From: Psychrosphaera algicola
GTDB lineage: Bacteria; Pseudomonadota; Gammaproteobacteria; Enterobacterales; Alteromonadaceae
Length of the DNA stretch: 64,000 nt
Reading direction: 5' to 3'
NCBI RefSeq assembly: GCF_028401425.1
Contig: NZ_JAQOMS010000002.1
Location: 248,001-312,000 of the forward strand
Below are positions 1 through 11,024 of this stretch, in pieces (positions within the stretch are counted from its first letter, which is position 1; each line of letters begins with the position of its first letter). The translations under genes and the position numbers were made by a program. A model generated the notes under the pieces. The model was given only the letters and a program-made list of their open reading frames with translations. It made no database searches and had not been told where the DNA came from.

Positions 1-2
1 GG

Positions 3-170
3 CAGGACAGCAAAAAGGACAGCTCACTCGAGTTAATTAAATTTGATGACTTTGGTCACGGTTGGTCAGTTAATTCAGGTGAAAAATTTGGCGGTCAAGT
101 TGCTCCGTATTTGATCGAACACAAGGTCAGTACCACAGTTTTATTACTTAAGGCTTGGAAACTTATTTAG
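3..170 (+). CDS. C-terminal fragment of a PHB-depolymerase-like esterase
   Basis: Only the last 55 residues are in the window; the gene begins upstream. The segment GHGWSVNSGEKFGGQVAPYL followed by LIEHKVSTT and an LLKAW end resembles the C-terminus of alpha/beta-hydrolase PHB depolymerases, where a GHG(T/W) motif carrying the catalytic His is followed by a Cys/Gly-rich stretch and a conserved IS(S/T)T...A.FWGL-like tail. That match is from memory of the family. It fits the downstream genes, which degrade 3-hydroxybutyrate. Alternatives are another esterase of the same fold. No signal peptide can be judged because the N-terminus is missing. Confidence 0.5.
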   Translation, partial: QDSKKDSSLELIKFDDFGHGWSVNSGEKFGGQVAPYLIEHKVSTTVLLLKAWKLI

Positions 171-206
171 TTTCATGGTCTTAGTTGGGAAATTCAATGG
201 ATAACC

Positions 207-251
207 GTATACTACTAATGTACAAATTATTTATTTTACAAATTGGTATAC
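207..251. promoter_or_regulatory. Repeated palindrome region ahead of TonB receptor
   Basis: Two GTATAC palindromes (207-212 and 246-251) flank two direct copies of TACAAATT (221-228 and 237-244). The block sits about 55 bases before the receptor start and could be an operator. No known regulator site is recognised. Confidence 0.25.
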
Positions 252-305
252 AGTTTTTCGAGTCAATGTTTAAAGCTATAAAAATAACTACAACAGGGTA
301 ATTAC

Positions 306-2582
306 ATGAATAAGAAAAGCGTTAGATATACTAGTTTGGCATTAGCCATTAGCGCTGCACTTTCAAGTGCGAATGCGTTTTCAGCTGAACCAACAAAAGA
401 AAAAAAGAGGCACTGGAAGTCATTGAAGTAACTGCTCGTAAAACAGTAGAAAATATTCAAAAAGTTCCAGTCGCATTAACGTCTGTAAGTGCGTCGGATT
501 TAGCTGAGGCTGGTATTTCTGTTATCACCGAGATTCAGCGCTATTCGCCAAATACAACACTACAAACAAGCCGTGGTACGAACTCAACATTAACGGCTTT
601 CATTCGTGGTGTCGGACAACAGGATCCGCTTTGGGGATATGAGCCATGGGGTCGGCATTTACATCGATGACGTTTACATGGCGCGCCCACAAGGTGCCGT
701 TCTTGATCTGCTTGATGTGAGCAGAATTGAAGTATTGCGGGGACCGCAAGGAACCTTATATGGTAAAAATACCATTGGTGGTGCCATTAAATACGTTACG
801 AATGAAATGTCAGGCGATAAAGAATTTAATATTGAAGGCACATTAGGTAGCTATAACCAAACAGACATCAAAGTTACAGGTCAAATGCCTTTAATTGAAG
901 ACAAACTTTACGTTGGATTTGGTCATGCAGATCTTAGCCGTGATGGGTTTGGCGAATTTATTATTGCGCCAACCGGCTAGGACAAAGAAAACTACAATAA
1001 AGATCTGTCGGCAACTCGTTTAACCCTTGAGTATCACGCAACGGATGATTTGTTTTTCCGTTTAGCGTGGGATAAAACTGTTGATGATTCAAACGCGAAA
1101 GGCGGACATCGTTTATTGCCGAGTCTTATTGACACCAATCCGGCAGCAACCAATATATATGATTCGAATACCAATATGCCAACTTGGAATAGTGTTGAGC
1201 TCGAAGGTATAAGTTTCATGGCTCGTTATGATATTAACAATAATACTTCGATTAAATATATCGGCTCTTCTAGAGAAAGTTATTCTGAAACCAATATCGA
1301 TTTTGACAACACGGCAACAGATATTTTTGATGTTCCAGCCATTTATGACGATGAGAACTCGAGTCATGAATTACAGTTATCTCATACTGGTGATGATTAT
1401 ACGGTAGTGGGTGGTTTGTTTATGTCTGATGCGACGTCGTGTGGACATTATGACGCAATTTTGGGGCATTTGGGCAGAGTATTTGGCGCAAGTTCATTTA
1501 CACGAGAAGTTACCGGATGTAACAACAGCGATAGTGTTGCGGCATACGCTCAAGGTAGCTACAACATTTCTGATAAATTATCGTTAACAGTTGGTGCTCG
1601 ATATACAACTGAAGAGAAAACTGCATTTGTTAATAACACGGTCCACTGGGGAGAACATTACCCAGAATCTGGCTGGACTGACGGCTATGTGAGACCTGCA
1701 GACTTACCTGAAACGATGACATTGGGTATGGATACCAATGGAGATGATGTGCTCGACAGTGCAAAATCAGCAGATTGGTCTCGTTTTACTCCACGTATTG
1801 GTGTGGAATATCAAGCAGATGCTAAAACTATGTATTTTGCGAGCTACTCACAAGGGTTTAAGTCAGGTACATTTAATCCTCGTGCAGAAGGTAACGAAGA
1901 AGCTGCAGATCCAGAAGTTGTTGATTCAATTGAATTTGGTATGAAAAAGATTGGAACGACGTATTGAGAACTAATATCACGGTATTTTCAATCGACCATA
2001 AAGACCGTCAATATATCGTATTAGCTGATACAGATGATGCAACATCAATCCCTCAATATTTAGCCAACGCGGCTGAATCGAAAGTACAAGGGATTGAAGC
2101 GGAAGTGACATTTGCCGCAACTGAAGAATTGACCTTTGACGTTGCATTAGGGTACTTAGACGCTGAGCTAACTCAAGCAGAAAACATAGCAACTGAACTC
2201 GTTGGGCTAGCAAGTACGCCAGATTATACGCTTAACTTATCGGCTAATTACTTGATGGATACTGATGTAGGTTACTTTATCTTGTCAGGCAGCTACTACA
2301 TGCGTGATGAATACGTGTTGTATGAAGAGACAGACTACTTATCTCAAGATGCTTATGGGCTATTAAACCTAAGCTTGAACTGGGAAAGCTTAAATGGCGA
2401 TTGGTATGGCGCTATTCATCTGAAAAACATTACAGATGAAGAGTACTTAGTTGGTGGCTATACGTTTGTCGGTAAAGACGACGACGGTAACTGGACACCA
2501 AGGTACTGGGTTTGACCAAACGTTAATCGGTTATTATGGCGATCCGAGCACGGCTCATATCACCATTGGTTACCGTTTCTAA
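306..2582 (+). CDS. TonB-dependent receptor (split by sequence errors)
   Basis: Outer-membrane active transporter of about 758 residues, powered by TonB. It starts with a signal peptide (MNKKSVRYTSLALAISAALS...) and a TonB-box-like stretch (EVIEVTARK), then a plug domain with VPVALTSVSASDL, GVGIYIDDVYMARPQG and EVLRGPQGTLYGKNTIGG, and a beta-barrel ending in ITIGYRF, whose aromatic last residue is usual for barrels. Reading needs corrections: an A-run one short near 408, an extra T at 647 (CCATGG for CCAGG), an in-frame TAG at 978 (CTAGG for CCAGG), one base missing near 1957, and an extra A at 2500 (CCAAGG for CCAGG). Substrate unknown; its place between a PHB-depolymerase-like gene and 3-hydroxybutyrate genes suggests uptake of hydroxybutyrate oligomers, which is inference. 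Confidence 0.88.
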
Positions 2583-2612
2583 ACTAGACAGTTTTATTTA
2601 TTGTTGTGCTGT

Positions 2613-2643
2613 AAAAAGAGCTGGCGTCATCCAGCTCTTTTTT
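2613..2643 (+). terminator. Rho-independent terminator after TonB receptor
   Basis: A 12-bp stem (AAAAAGAGCTGG paired with CCAGCTCTTTTT) with a 6-base loop and a T-run lies 30 bases past the receptor stop. Confidence 0.8.
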
Positions 2644-2674
2644 ACCATAAAATTAATTGCCTTACAGAGTACAA

Positions 2675-3317
2675 ATGATGTTAGCTTCCACTATATTAAT
2701 TGCCGATGACCACCCGTTATTTCGGACCGCACTAAAACAAGCCGTAGGTCAGTGTTTGCCCAACGTGACTATGCTAGAAGCAAATAGTGTAGATGAGTTG
2801 TTTAGTGTAGTAGAGTCAACTCCAGAGCTGGAAATTATGTTTTTGGATCTGCATATGCTAAGGGAATAATGGCTTTACGAGTTTAACTCGCTTACAGAAC
2901 CATCACCCGGATATCATTATTATTATGGTATCTTCCGATGATGCGCCTGAGATCATGCAAAAAGCCATCGACTTTGGGGCGGCGGCTTTTATTCCTAAAT
3001 CGGCTGATCTAACGGTAATATCCGATGCAATTACCGCGGTACTAGAAGGGGATACTTGGTTACCAAAAGATGCCAACTTACCGAGTCAAACCAATCATAA
3101 TGATAAAAAACTTGCTAAACAATTAGCATTGCTAACACCGCAACAGTATGTGGTTTTATCACAAATCGCAGATGGACAATTGAACAAACAAATTGCTTAT
3201 GACTTAAATATTAAAGAAACGACAGTGAAGAAACATGTGTCTGCTATTTTACTAAAATTAGAAGTCACTAACCGCACTATGGCAGGAATGGCTTTCCAAC
3301 AGTTAACGTTAAACTAG
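2675..3317 (+). CDS. LuxR-family response regulator, CrbR/ErdR-like
   Basis: Two-component transcription regulator of about 214 residues. The receiver domain shows the acidic pair in IADDHPLF, the phosphorylatable Asp in MFLDLHMPG, and the Lys in FIPKSAD. The C-terminal LuxR-type helix-turn-helix has LTPQQYVVLSQIADGQLNKQ and ETTVKKHVSAILLKL. One frameshift at 2858-2864 reads CTAAGGG where the family needs CCAGGG (Met-Pro-Gly-Asn). I start at ATG 2675 because the longer frame begins only with TTG. It faces the symporter-type kinase at 3395-6845, and this combination is that of CrbR/CrbS (Vibrio) and ErdR/MxtR (Pseudomonas), which control acetate and related carbon use. The orthology is inferred. 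Confidence 0.85.
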
Positions 3318-3394
3318 TCGTTTTACAATATATGGACGAAGGGATTCTCCCGTTATATAGCGCAGCCTGTCCCATCAATTAAACAGTAACTGTT

Positions 3395-6300
3395 TTAGTT
3401 GTTTTTTAAAGCCAGTGATTTAACTGGCTTTTTGGTAAATTGAAAGCCACCTAAGCTAACTTGTTCCCGTACCTGTTCCGATGTATCTGCAGAGCAAACA
3501 ATGCAAGGTATAGGGGTGTCCGAATAGGCTAAAATGTGGTTGAAAAAGTCGATGCCGTTGTCGCCGTCATCTAAGTGGTAATCAACGATAGCTGCCGCCA
3601 GTTTAGGTTTGTAGTCTGAAAGCGTATCTATCTGCTTTGATTCACAATATTCTTGCCATTGTTGACGATCTTTTATCGCTAAAACGGTAAACCCCAGCTT
3701 TCTAATTGTTGTTTTAACGCCTCTAATAGCAACTCATCATTATCAATAACCAATATTGTATGCCCGTTAAACAATGGGCTATTTGATTCGATTAGCTCTG
3801 GGCTTTCTACTTGGCTTTTTATTTCAGGTGCACAAGTGGGCAGTGTAACGCTAAATACCGATCCTTTACCGACAACTGATCGCACAGCCAATTCAATATT
3901 GAGCAATTGAGCGATACGTTTAGAAATGGTTAGACCTAAACCCAAGCCCGGCTTGTCGCGGTTTTGTTCTAAACGCTCAAACTCTTGAAAGATTACGTCT
4001 TGTTTTTCCTGAGGGATACCTTGCCCGTTGTCCCACACCTGAATTTGGACTTTATCGGGATAACGACGAACGCCAATCAATACTCGGGCTTGTTTGCCGT
4101 CTTTTTGAGTAGGTGAATAATGAAACGCATTAGACAAATAGTTTTGAACAATGCGGCGCAATAAACGAATATCTGAGTTCACCCATAAACAACTTGATTG
4201 AAAATCAAAGCGAATGTTTTGTTGTTTTGCCAACAGACTAAACTCATGAAATAGTGGATCTAAAACGTCTTGAATAGCAAAAGGTTCTTCAACAATTTTT
4301 TGACTGCCACCTTCCAGTTTTGAAATTTCAACGAGATCCGTTAACAAACTTTCCACAACACCTAAAGAGTCTTGGATATGCTCTGCGATGGTTTCGGACT
4401 TTGTCCCTTTGACTTGTTGTTTTAACATGTCTGTGAATAACGACAACGCGTTAAATGGTTGCATTAAGTCATGACTTGCCGCGGCTAAAAAGCGGGTCTT
4501 ACTTCGGTTTGCAAGTTCGGCTTCCGCCTTGGCTTTACTCAGTGCCAATGTTCGTTCATCAACTTTACGTTCTAAATGTTCATTGGCATATTGTAGGGCT
4601 TTTTCAGCCTCGATATGGCGGGTGATATCGGAAAAAGTACTCACAAAACCACCGCCCGGCATTGCTTGACCTCTGATTTCAAGAACAACGCCAGTGGGTA
4701 ATACGCGTTGGAAATAGTGATTGTTCCCGGCCTGCATATGCTCGATACGTCGCACGACCATAGTTTCTATGTCGTCGCCTTCAAGCATTTTTCGTTCAGC
4801 ATTAAATTGAATAAGCTCCTGGATAGGCATACCAATCTTGACTAGGTCTTTGGGATAATCAAGGAGTTCAATATAACGTGAGTTCCATAGGCAACTAGTC
4901 GCATATCGGCGTCAACGATACTTATACCTTGCTCGATGTTTTCAACACCGGCTTGAAGTAATTCTCGATTAAAATGAAATAACTGACTTGCTTCATCGAC
5001 AATGTTCGCAACATCTTCTAATTGAATGTGCCGATTACTGTCCTCTACCGCGGCGTTCATCACTAATTTTGTTGATGCTGAGCCTAAAACAGAGGCGAGT
5101 TTTTTACGTGCGAACTCTGTTAATTGTGGTGAGGCAGGAGATTGTTTTGAGAGATTTGCATCTACATGCTGCATTAAATCCTTTGCAGCTTCTAGACTGA
5201 CAAACCGATTTAGCAAACGGTAAAGGTCATCTGTCGTTAACTGGTAAGTAACTCTATTTGTTGGTTTTTTAAAAATATCTCCGCTTGTATTTTTTCACCA
5301 ACAGAGCGCCGACTATTTAGCGATAACAACACAAAACACAGAGTATTGATGGCGAGACTGATAAATACGCCGTGACTTGTGACATCTAACATTCCTAGAC
5401 CAAATAAATTGGTCGGTTGCAACCATGAAATGCCAAACAAACCTTGTTCAACGAGATATGAATTAGGCCATACTGTGGGCAATAACAAGGTATAACACCA
5501 TAGACAACTACCGACTACGATACCGGTAAGGGCGCCGCTCGAACTGGCACTGCGCCAATACAATGCGCCTATCACAGCTGGGGCAAATTGAGCCAGTAAC
5601 ACAAACGATAAGATACCAATACTTGAAAGATGGCTTTGTTGGTCAACTATCCGTTCAAATAGCAATGACAGCATTAAAATGCCAACAATCGCAAATCGAC
5701 GAAAATTTAACAATAAAGTAGAAAAGCGCTGGTTTTGATCTACATATTTGGGGTTGAAGCGTAATAGACTCGGGGTAATTAATTCGGTTGAAACCATAGT
5801 TGATAGTACAATTGAGGCAACGATAACCATACTCGTTGCAGCCGCAAGACCACCAATATAAACAAAGATACTTAACCATTCTTGTTGAAAATATAGTGGC
5901 AAAGTTAATATATAAGTATCGGCATTGACACTGCCACCTATGGAAGGTGATTTGTCCCGCAATTGCGATTGGAAGTACAAACAAGTTAATTAATATCAGA
6001 AACAATGGATAAAGCCATCGGGCGGTTTTTAATTGTTGTTCGTTGTGATTTTCTATCACCATGACATGGAACAGTTGCGGGGTAATAAAAATTGAAATAA
6101 AACCAAGGGCAATCTGAGCTATTGGCATATAAAACGAAGTCGTTTTGACTTCGGCTTGAGGAAGTTGCTGTTGTTGAACAAGTAAATCGGAAAACCCGTC
6201 AAATACGCCAAACGTAATGTAATAGCCGACTGTCGTGATGGCGAGTAACTTGACTATAGAACTAAAAGCGATAGCTAAAGTCAGGCCATTATTTTGTTTA

Positions 6301-6845
6301 TTTGCAACAACATGCCGTGCACCAAATAAAACACTAAATACGGAAAGTACCATAGCGACGATAATGGTGGTATTCACCCCTGAACGATAACTGCCAGTCA
6401 CTAAATCAAAACTTTGGCTAATGGCTCTAAGTTGTAGGGCAATATAAGGAATTGTCCCCAAAAGGGCGATAACGGTAACGATACCCGCAATGTTTAATGA
6501 TTTGTCGTAGCGGCAGGCAACAAAATCCGCAATTGAGGTTAAATTTTGTTGTTTGCTTATTCTGAGCATTTTTAACAGCATCGGCCACGCTAGAATAAAA
6601 CAGGCTATCGTACCGTAATAGATATAAGCAAGCCATTGACCGCTTGTTGCAGCTTGACCAATGATCCCGTAAAACGCCCAAGAGGTACAGCTCACGCCCA
6701 GACTCAAGCTATAAATCCAAGGGTGATTTGTCCATCTAGAGTTTTTGCCCTGTTGTCCCCAATAGGCGATAAAAAACAGCAGCAATAAATAGCCGAGAGA
6801 CAACAACCCGATAAACCACGTATCGACAGACAGCCATGTAAACAA
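3395..6845 (-). CDS. SLC5 symporter-hybrid histidine kinase, CrbS/CbrA-like
   Basis: Membrane sensor kinase of about 1150 residues. The N-terminal half is a sodium:solute-symporter-like domain with many transmembrane helices, starting MFTWLSVDTWFIGLLSLGYL. Then come a PAS domain (LVAWNSRYIELLDYP after correction), a HisKA domain with the phospho-acceptor His in AAASHDLMQPFNAL, an ATPase domain (NYLSNAFHYSP, WDNGQGIP, GLGLGLTISKR) and a C-terminal receiver (LVIDNDELLLEAL, AAIVDYHLDDGD). The text is broken near 3693 (G-run), 4885-4891 (CCATAGG for CCAGG), near 5222, and at 5937-5943 (CCTATGG at a probable CCTGG). Family members sense or transport small organic acids and phosphorylate a LuxR-type partner, here probably the convergent regulator. 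Transport ability cannot be judged. Confidence 0.85.
3404..3433. terminator. Bidirectional terminator between response regulator and kinase
   Basis: An inverted repeat AAAGCCAGT / ACTGGCTTT flanked by T-runs on either side lies between the two convergent genes and overlaps the 3' end of the kinase gene. Confidence 0.6.
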
Positions 6846-6985
6846 AGTATTACCCCAAAATATAAGCGAATCGTTAGCTTAAAGGCAGACTGCGGATAAG
6901 CATAGTGTACTAAGGTAGAAGATATTTTTGATAAACCCTGCGTTAATCTCCTACCATCACTTTTCTAAATGAAAAATTAGCATAT

Positions 6986-8180
6986 ATGAATATTAGTAAC
7001 AAATACCTAGTGGAAGCGATTGTTTTTCTTAGTTATGTCTTGTTCGCGATGGCATGGGTGGGGGGAACTGCAAGTATGAGCCAAATAATGGCCAACTTAG
7101 ATTTGACCAGTTTGGCGTCGGCGAGCTTTATTTCAGGGGCTGTCACGTTTGCAAAGATAGTCGGTACGTTTAGCGCGGCTTACTTTGCTATTCGTTTTGG
7201 AATAAAAGGAGCGTTCTTTGTTTCTTGCTTATTGGTCACCGTCGGGTTGATGACTCCTTATGCGCCTAGCTACGACTGGCTATTGGTTAGTCGATTTTTA
7301 ATGGGACTTGGCGGGGCATTAATGATTGTTTACTTCAATCCAATTGTGATGAATTGGTTTGCAGTAGAGGAACGCGCCACGATTAATGGTCTAAATGCCG
7401 TCGCATTTAATGTTGGTACGGCGATTGTTTTGTGGTGTATGAACGACATCAATGCGCTTACCGGAAGCTGGCAAAATACGCTTGTATTGTTTTCTTTTTA
7501 AGTGGATTGCTGGCAATTTTTTGGTTGTTCGTTAAATTTGATGGGACTAGTTCTGCAGCGCAAGAGAAACAAGAAGGCGCAGTTCAATATAGTTATAAGT
7601 CTGGTATCACCGATAGCTTTAACTGGGCGTACGCTTTAACGTATTCTGGTTTGCTGGCGTTTTATATTTGCCTTTTTACCTTTTATCCAACAGCCGGAAT
7701 ATCCGCGAGTAAATGGGTTATAGGCGCGGGTATTATAGGCACGATTGCGGGCATGTTATATAGCCGTAAAATCAAACAGCGAGTCCCCGTTATTCGTTGG
7801 TCAGGCTTAATCCAAACGGTAATGGTTATAGGGTTGTCGTTTTCAGAAAACGCATTAATTCAAACAGGCTCCGCTATCTTACTGGGGTTCTTTATATTTT
7901 TCCCTATAACGGCATTGGTTTCTATCCCACATGAAATGAAAAAATGAGCGCGGGTAAAATTACCGTAGTCTTCAGTTTGTTCTGGTCAATCAGTTATTCG
8001 GTGGCAACCCTTGTCTTGTGGTTGTTTGGCCTCGTTGTCGATTGGCACCAGGGGGATTTTTTCTATGCATTTGTATTAATAAGTTTTGTTAGTTCAAGCT
8101 TCTTTCTAGGTAGTTTCTTTTTACCTGAAACCAATCCGAAATCTGATTTATCTGACAAAACTGAACCAACGACAGAATAG
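6986..8180 (+). CDS. Major facilitator superfamily transporter
   Basis: Inner-membrane secondary transporter of about 398 residues with the hydrophobic pattern of 12 helices. It opens MNISNKYLVEAIVFLSYVLF and has the MFS-like loop FLMGLGGALMIVYF. Two homopolymer deletions split it: the T-run at 7494-7500 and the A-run at 7939-7944. It ends 10 bases before the alpha/beta hydrolase gene, so the two are probably co-transcribed. Substrate not recognisable; a hydroxybutyrate or other short acid would fit the neighbourhood. Confidence 0.75.
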
Positions 8181-8190
8181 GACAATAAGC

Positions 8191-9135
8191 ATGCGTGGCG
8201 AATTATCACCAAAGCTAACGGACTTTATTGCAACGGTAAACGTTGCAGCCAAAGCGTTTAAATCATCTGGTCAAACCCTGACGACGGAGCAGGCGAGATT
8301 AAATTTACAAAAACTGTCAGCTTTTGTAACTAAGGTTCCGGAAATTTCCTTTATTGCGGATAAAGAAATTCGTCATGAAACCTTATCAGTGCCCGTACGA
8401 TTGTTTAGTCCCGATACTCAACGACCCTTGCCAGTACTTGTGTACTTTCATGGTGGTGGGCATATGTGTGGCGATATTGAGTTGTATGATCCTATGTGTC
8501 GAAAACTTGCCATTCATAGTCATTGCCATGTTGTGGCAGTTGAATATAGACGCTCTCCAGAGCATCCGTACCCTTGTGGTTTGGTAGATGCCGAGATCAC
8601 AATTAAAAATATTCAACTGGTGTTGGGCGACGTGCAGCACAATGGTCAAATTTTTATTGCTGGTGATAGTGCCGGTGGCGCAATTTGTACCAGTATTTTG
8701 ATGCGTCAAACCAGTTATGGATCTATTTTATCTGGTGTCACGATAGACAAGCAGATATTAATTTATCCAAGTGTTGATTACACCGGCTCCACGGGGTCCT
8801 ATATAGAAAATGGCACGGGATACTTGTTGGAAAATAACCGAATTAAATGGTATTTCGATCATTATTTTACTGCCAATGAAGACCGAAAATTAGCGTCGCC
8901 TTTGTTTGGCCCGTTACCTGAGAACTACCCTAAGACACTAATTATTACAGCAGGGTGTGACCCTCTTAGAGATGAAGGTCTAGCTTATCTAGAGCGATTG
9001 ATAACCAAAGGCGTTGAGACTCAACACGTACAGTTTGAAGGGATGATCCACGCCTTTATGAATATCGAAGATCTTGTCCCAGACGAGTGCCAATCTTTGT
9101 ATAGTGAAATTAGTCGGTTTGTTCAAGCAGAATAA
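8191..9135 (+). CDS. Alpha/beta hydrolase, hormone-sensitive-lipase family
   Basis: Probable cytoplasmic carboxylester hydrolase of 314 residues. It carries the oxyanion-hole motif HGGG (YFHGGGHMCGD, about residue 87), the nucleophile elbow GDSAGG (about residue 157), an Asp in TAGCDPLRDEG, and the catalytic His in GMIHAFMN. This is the HSL/acetylesterase (Est/Aes-like) family. No signal peptide is seen. Ten bases downstream of the MFS gene and ahead of convergent 3-hydroxybutyrate dehydrogenase, it may cleave imported hydroxybutyrate oligomers or esters. That role is an inference from context. Confidence 0.8.
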   Translation: MRGELSPKLTDFIATVNVAAKAFKSSGQTLTTEQARLNLQKLSAFVTKVPEISFIADKEIRHETLSVPVRLFSPDTQRPLPVLVYFHGGGHMCGDIELYDPMCRKLAIHSHCHVVAVEYRRSPEHPYPCGLVDAEITIKNIQLVLGDVQHNGQIFIAGDSAGGAICTSILMRQTSYGSILSGVTIDKQILIYPSVDYTGSTGSYIENGTGYLLENNRIKWYFDHYFTANEDRKLASPLFGPLPENYPKTLIITAGCDPLRDEGLAYLERLITKGVETQHVQFEGMIHAFMNIEDLVPDECQSLYSEISRFVQAE

Positions 9136-9177
9136 TAGAGGTATGGGTTTTAGATTTTATTCACAAATAATAGTAAT

Positions 9178-9204
9178 AAAAAACGCAGCCAAAGCTGCGT
9201 TTTT
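9178..9204. terminator. Bidirectional terminator
   Basis: A stem AAAACGCAGC / GCTGCGTTTT with a short loop and flanking A and T runs separates the convergent hydrolase and dehydrogenase genes. Confidence 0.8.
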
Positions 9205-9226
9205 ATTAAGTAAACGTAAAATAGAT

Positions 9227-10009
9227 TTATTGAGCTGTCCAACCGCCATCAATAGGTAGCGATGCTCCGGTTATTCCAGCCGCCGCATCACTGCATAAAA
9301 AGTGAATCAATTCACCAATTTGCGATGGTGCTGCCATTTCTGCACGGGGTTGTTTGGCTGTGACGAGTTTTGCTTTAGCAGTCGCAAGGTCAGAGCCGTC
9401 TTTATCTGCAATATCTTGAATTTGTTGATTGATTAATGGTGTTTCCACCCAACCTGGGCAAATGGCATTAACCGTAACACCCATATTAGCGTTTTCTATA
9501 GCGGTCACTTTCGTTAGTCCAACTAAACCATGTTTAGCGGCGACATAAGCAGACTTGTTAACTGAGCCTACTAATCCGTGTACAGACGCAATATTGACGA
9601 TACGTCCCCATTTTTTGAGCTGCATTTTTGGTAGTACAGCCTGAGTAGTATGAAATGCTGAGGATAAATTAACGGCTAATATTAGATCCCATTTGTCTTT
9701 AGGGAATTCATGAACTGGCGCCGTGTGCTGTATACCTGCGTTATTAACTAAGATGTCGACAGTGCCAAGTTCTTGTTCGATAAAAGAGAACATCTCTAAA
9801 ATTTGGTTTTGATCGGCCATATTTGCATTTGAGAAATAGCTTAGAACGTTATATTTTTCGGCTAATTCATGGGCGATTTGCTCACCAATATGATCTTCCA
9901 CTAATCCATGCACAACAATATGGCAGCCGGCATTTGCCAAAACCTCAACAGTTGCCAAACCAATGCCACTTGTAGACCCAGTGACTAACGCAATTTTGCC
10001 TTTTAACAT
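9227..10009 (-). CDS. bdhA: 3-hydroxybutyrate dehydrogenase (SDR family)
   Basis: Soluble short-chain dehydrogenase of 260 residues, oxidising (R)-3-hydroxybutyrate to acetoacetate with NAD+. The N-terminal Rossmann motif is TGSTSGIG, followed by NNAGIQH, the catalytic Ser in NIASVHGLVGS, and YVAAKHG carrying Tyr and Lys. PGWVETPLINQQI and the QPRAEMA..QIG segments are typical of D-3-hydroxybutyrate dehydrogenases rather than acetoacetyl-CoA reductases. Length is normal and the frame is intact. It is divergent from the CoA-transferase genes that use its product. Confidence 0.88.
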   Translation of the reverse strand: MLKGKIALVTGSTSGIGLATVEVLANAGCHIVVHGLVEDHIGEQIAHELAEKYNVLSYFSNANMADQNQILEMFSFIEQELGTVDILVNNAGIQHTAPVHEFPKDKWDLILAVNLSSAFHTTQAVLPKMQLKKWGRIVNIASVHGLVGSVNKSAYVAAKHGLVGLTKVTAIENANMGVTVNAICPGWVETPLINQQIQDIADKDGSDLATAKAKLVTAKQPRAEMAAPSQIGELIHFLCSDAAAGITGASLPIDGGWTAQ

Positions 10010-10312
10010 GGTAAACCCTTTTATTTTTATTGATGTTATGACAATACCAAATAATGGGGTGAAAAAAATTACTACTAAAGTGCCACACAGGCCAAATTTA
10101 GTGGCCTTGGTGTTCTAAAGTAGCAATGACTTTAGGAGATTAATGCCTACACTGTAATAAAGCGTGTAATGACTTCGAAACAAAATGTGTCAAAAGATGT
10201 TTACTTACCTATGGTTCTTGATTGAGACAACCGTGCGCTAAAAAATTGGGTCAGTGACAGAGTTATGTAACTATTGGCAGATAAAAATACTAATAAAATA
10301 AGAGGGTTGAAA
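10010..10312. other. Intergenic region between bdhA and scoA
   Basis: About 300 bases between divergent genes, holding both promoters by position. A short inverted repeat GGCC (10090-10093 and 10103-10106) is the only structure noticed. No gene or recognised operator seen. Confidence 0.5.
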
Positions 10313-11010
10313 ATGGCAGGGTTTGACAAAGTAGTGACAAGCTATGAACAAGCCATGGCGGGATTGGAAGACAACATGACCGTTATCGCAGGTGGATTTG
10401 GTTTATGTGGTATCCCAGAGGGCCTCATTGCTGAAATTAAGAAAAAAGGCACAACGGACCTGACAGTTGTATCAAACAATTGTGGTGTAGACGGCTTTGG
10501 ACTCGGTATTTTATTGGAAGACAAGCAGATCAAAAAGATGGTGTCTTCGTATGTGGGTGAAAATGCGTTATTTGAAAAGCAATTACTCAATGGTGAATTG
10601 GAAGTTGAATTAACGCCACAGGGGACACTTGCAGAAAAAATGCGAGCCGGCGGTGCGGGTATTCCTGCGTTCTTTACTGCAACCGGCTACGGCACGTTAG
10701 TTGGTGAAGGCAAAGAAGTACGTGAATATAATGGCCGCAACTACATATTAGAAGAAAGCATTACAGGTGACTTCGCAATAGTCAAAGCGTGGAAAGCTGA
10801 CCGTTATGGTAATTGTATCTATCGTCACACGGCGCAAAATTTCAATCCTATGGCGGCAACAGCAGGTAAAGTCACTGTTGTTGAAGTTGAAGAGATAGTT
10901 GAGCCTGGGAACTAAACCCAAGCGAAATTCATACGCCCGGGATTTATGTAGACCGCATTATTTTAGGTACGTTTGAAAAACGTATCGAAAAAATTACCAC
11001 AGCAGATTAA
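10313..11010 (+). CDS. scoA: 3-oxoacid CoA-transferase subunit A
   Basis: Alpha subunit, about 232 residues, of succinyl-CoA:3-ketoacid CoA-transferase, which moves CoA from succinyl-CoA to acetoacetate. Family motifs: VIAGGFGLCGIPEGLI, VSNNCGVDGFGLG, FFTATGYGTL, EYNGRNYILEE and, after correction, EIHTPGIYVDRII. ATG 10313 is chosen because it follows a purine-rich site (AGAGGG) and matches usual family starts. A G-run one base short at 10908-10910, inside a CCTGG site, truncates the raw frame; restoring it gives the normal C-terminus ending ITTAD. It lies 14 bases before scoB. Confidence 0.9.
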
Positions 11011-11024
11011 TAGGAGACACACTG

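Noticed and set aside
644..649. CCATGG as a genuine restriction-type site or start codon
   Set aside because: Translation requires Pro-Gly-Val from CCAGGGGTC; the T is an insertion.
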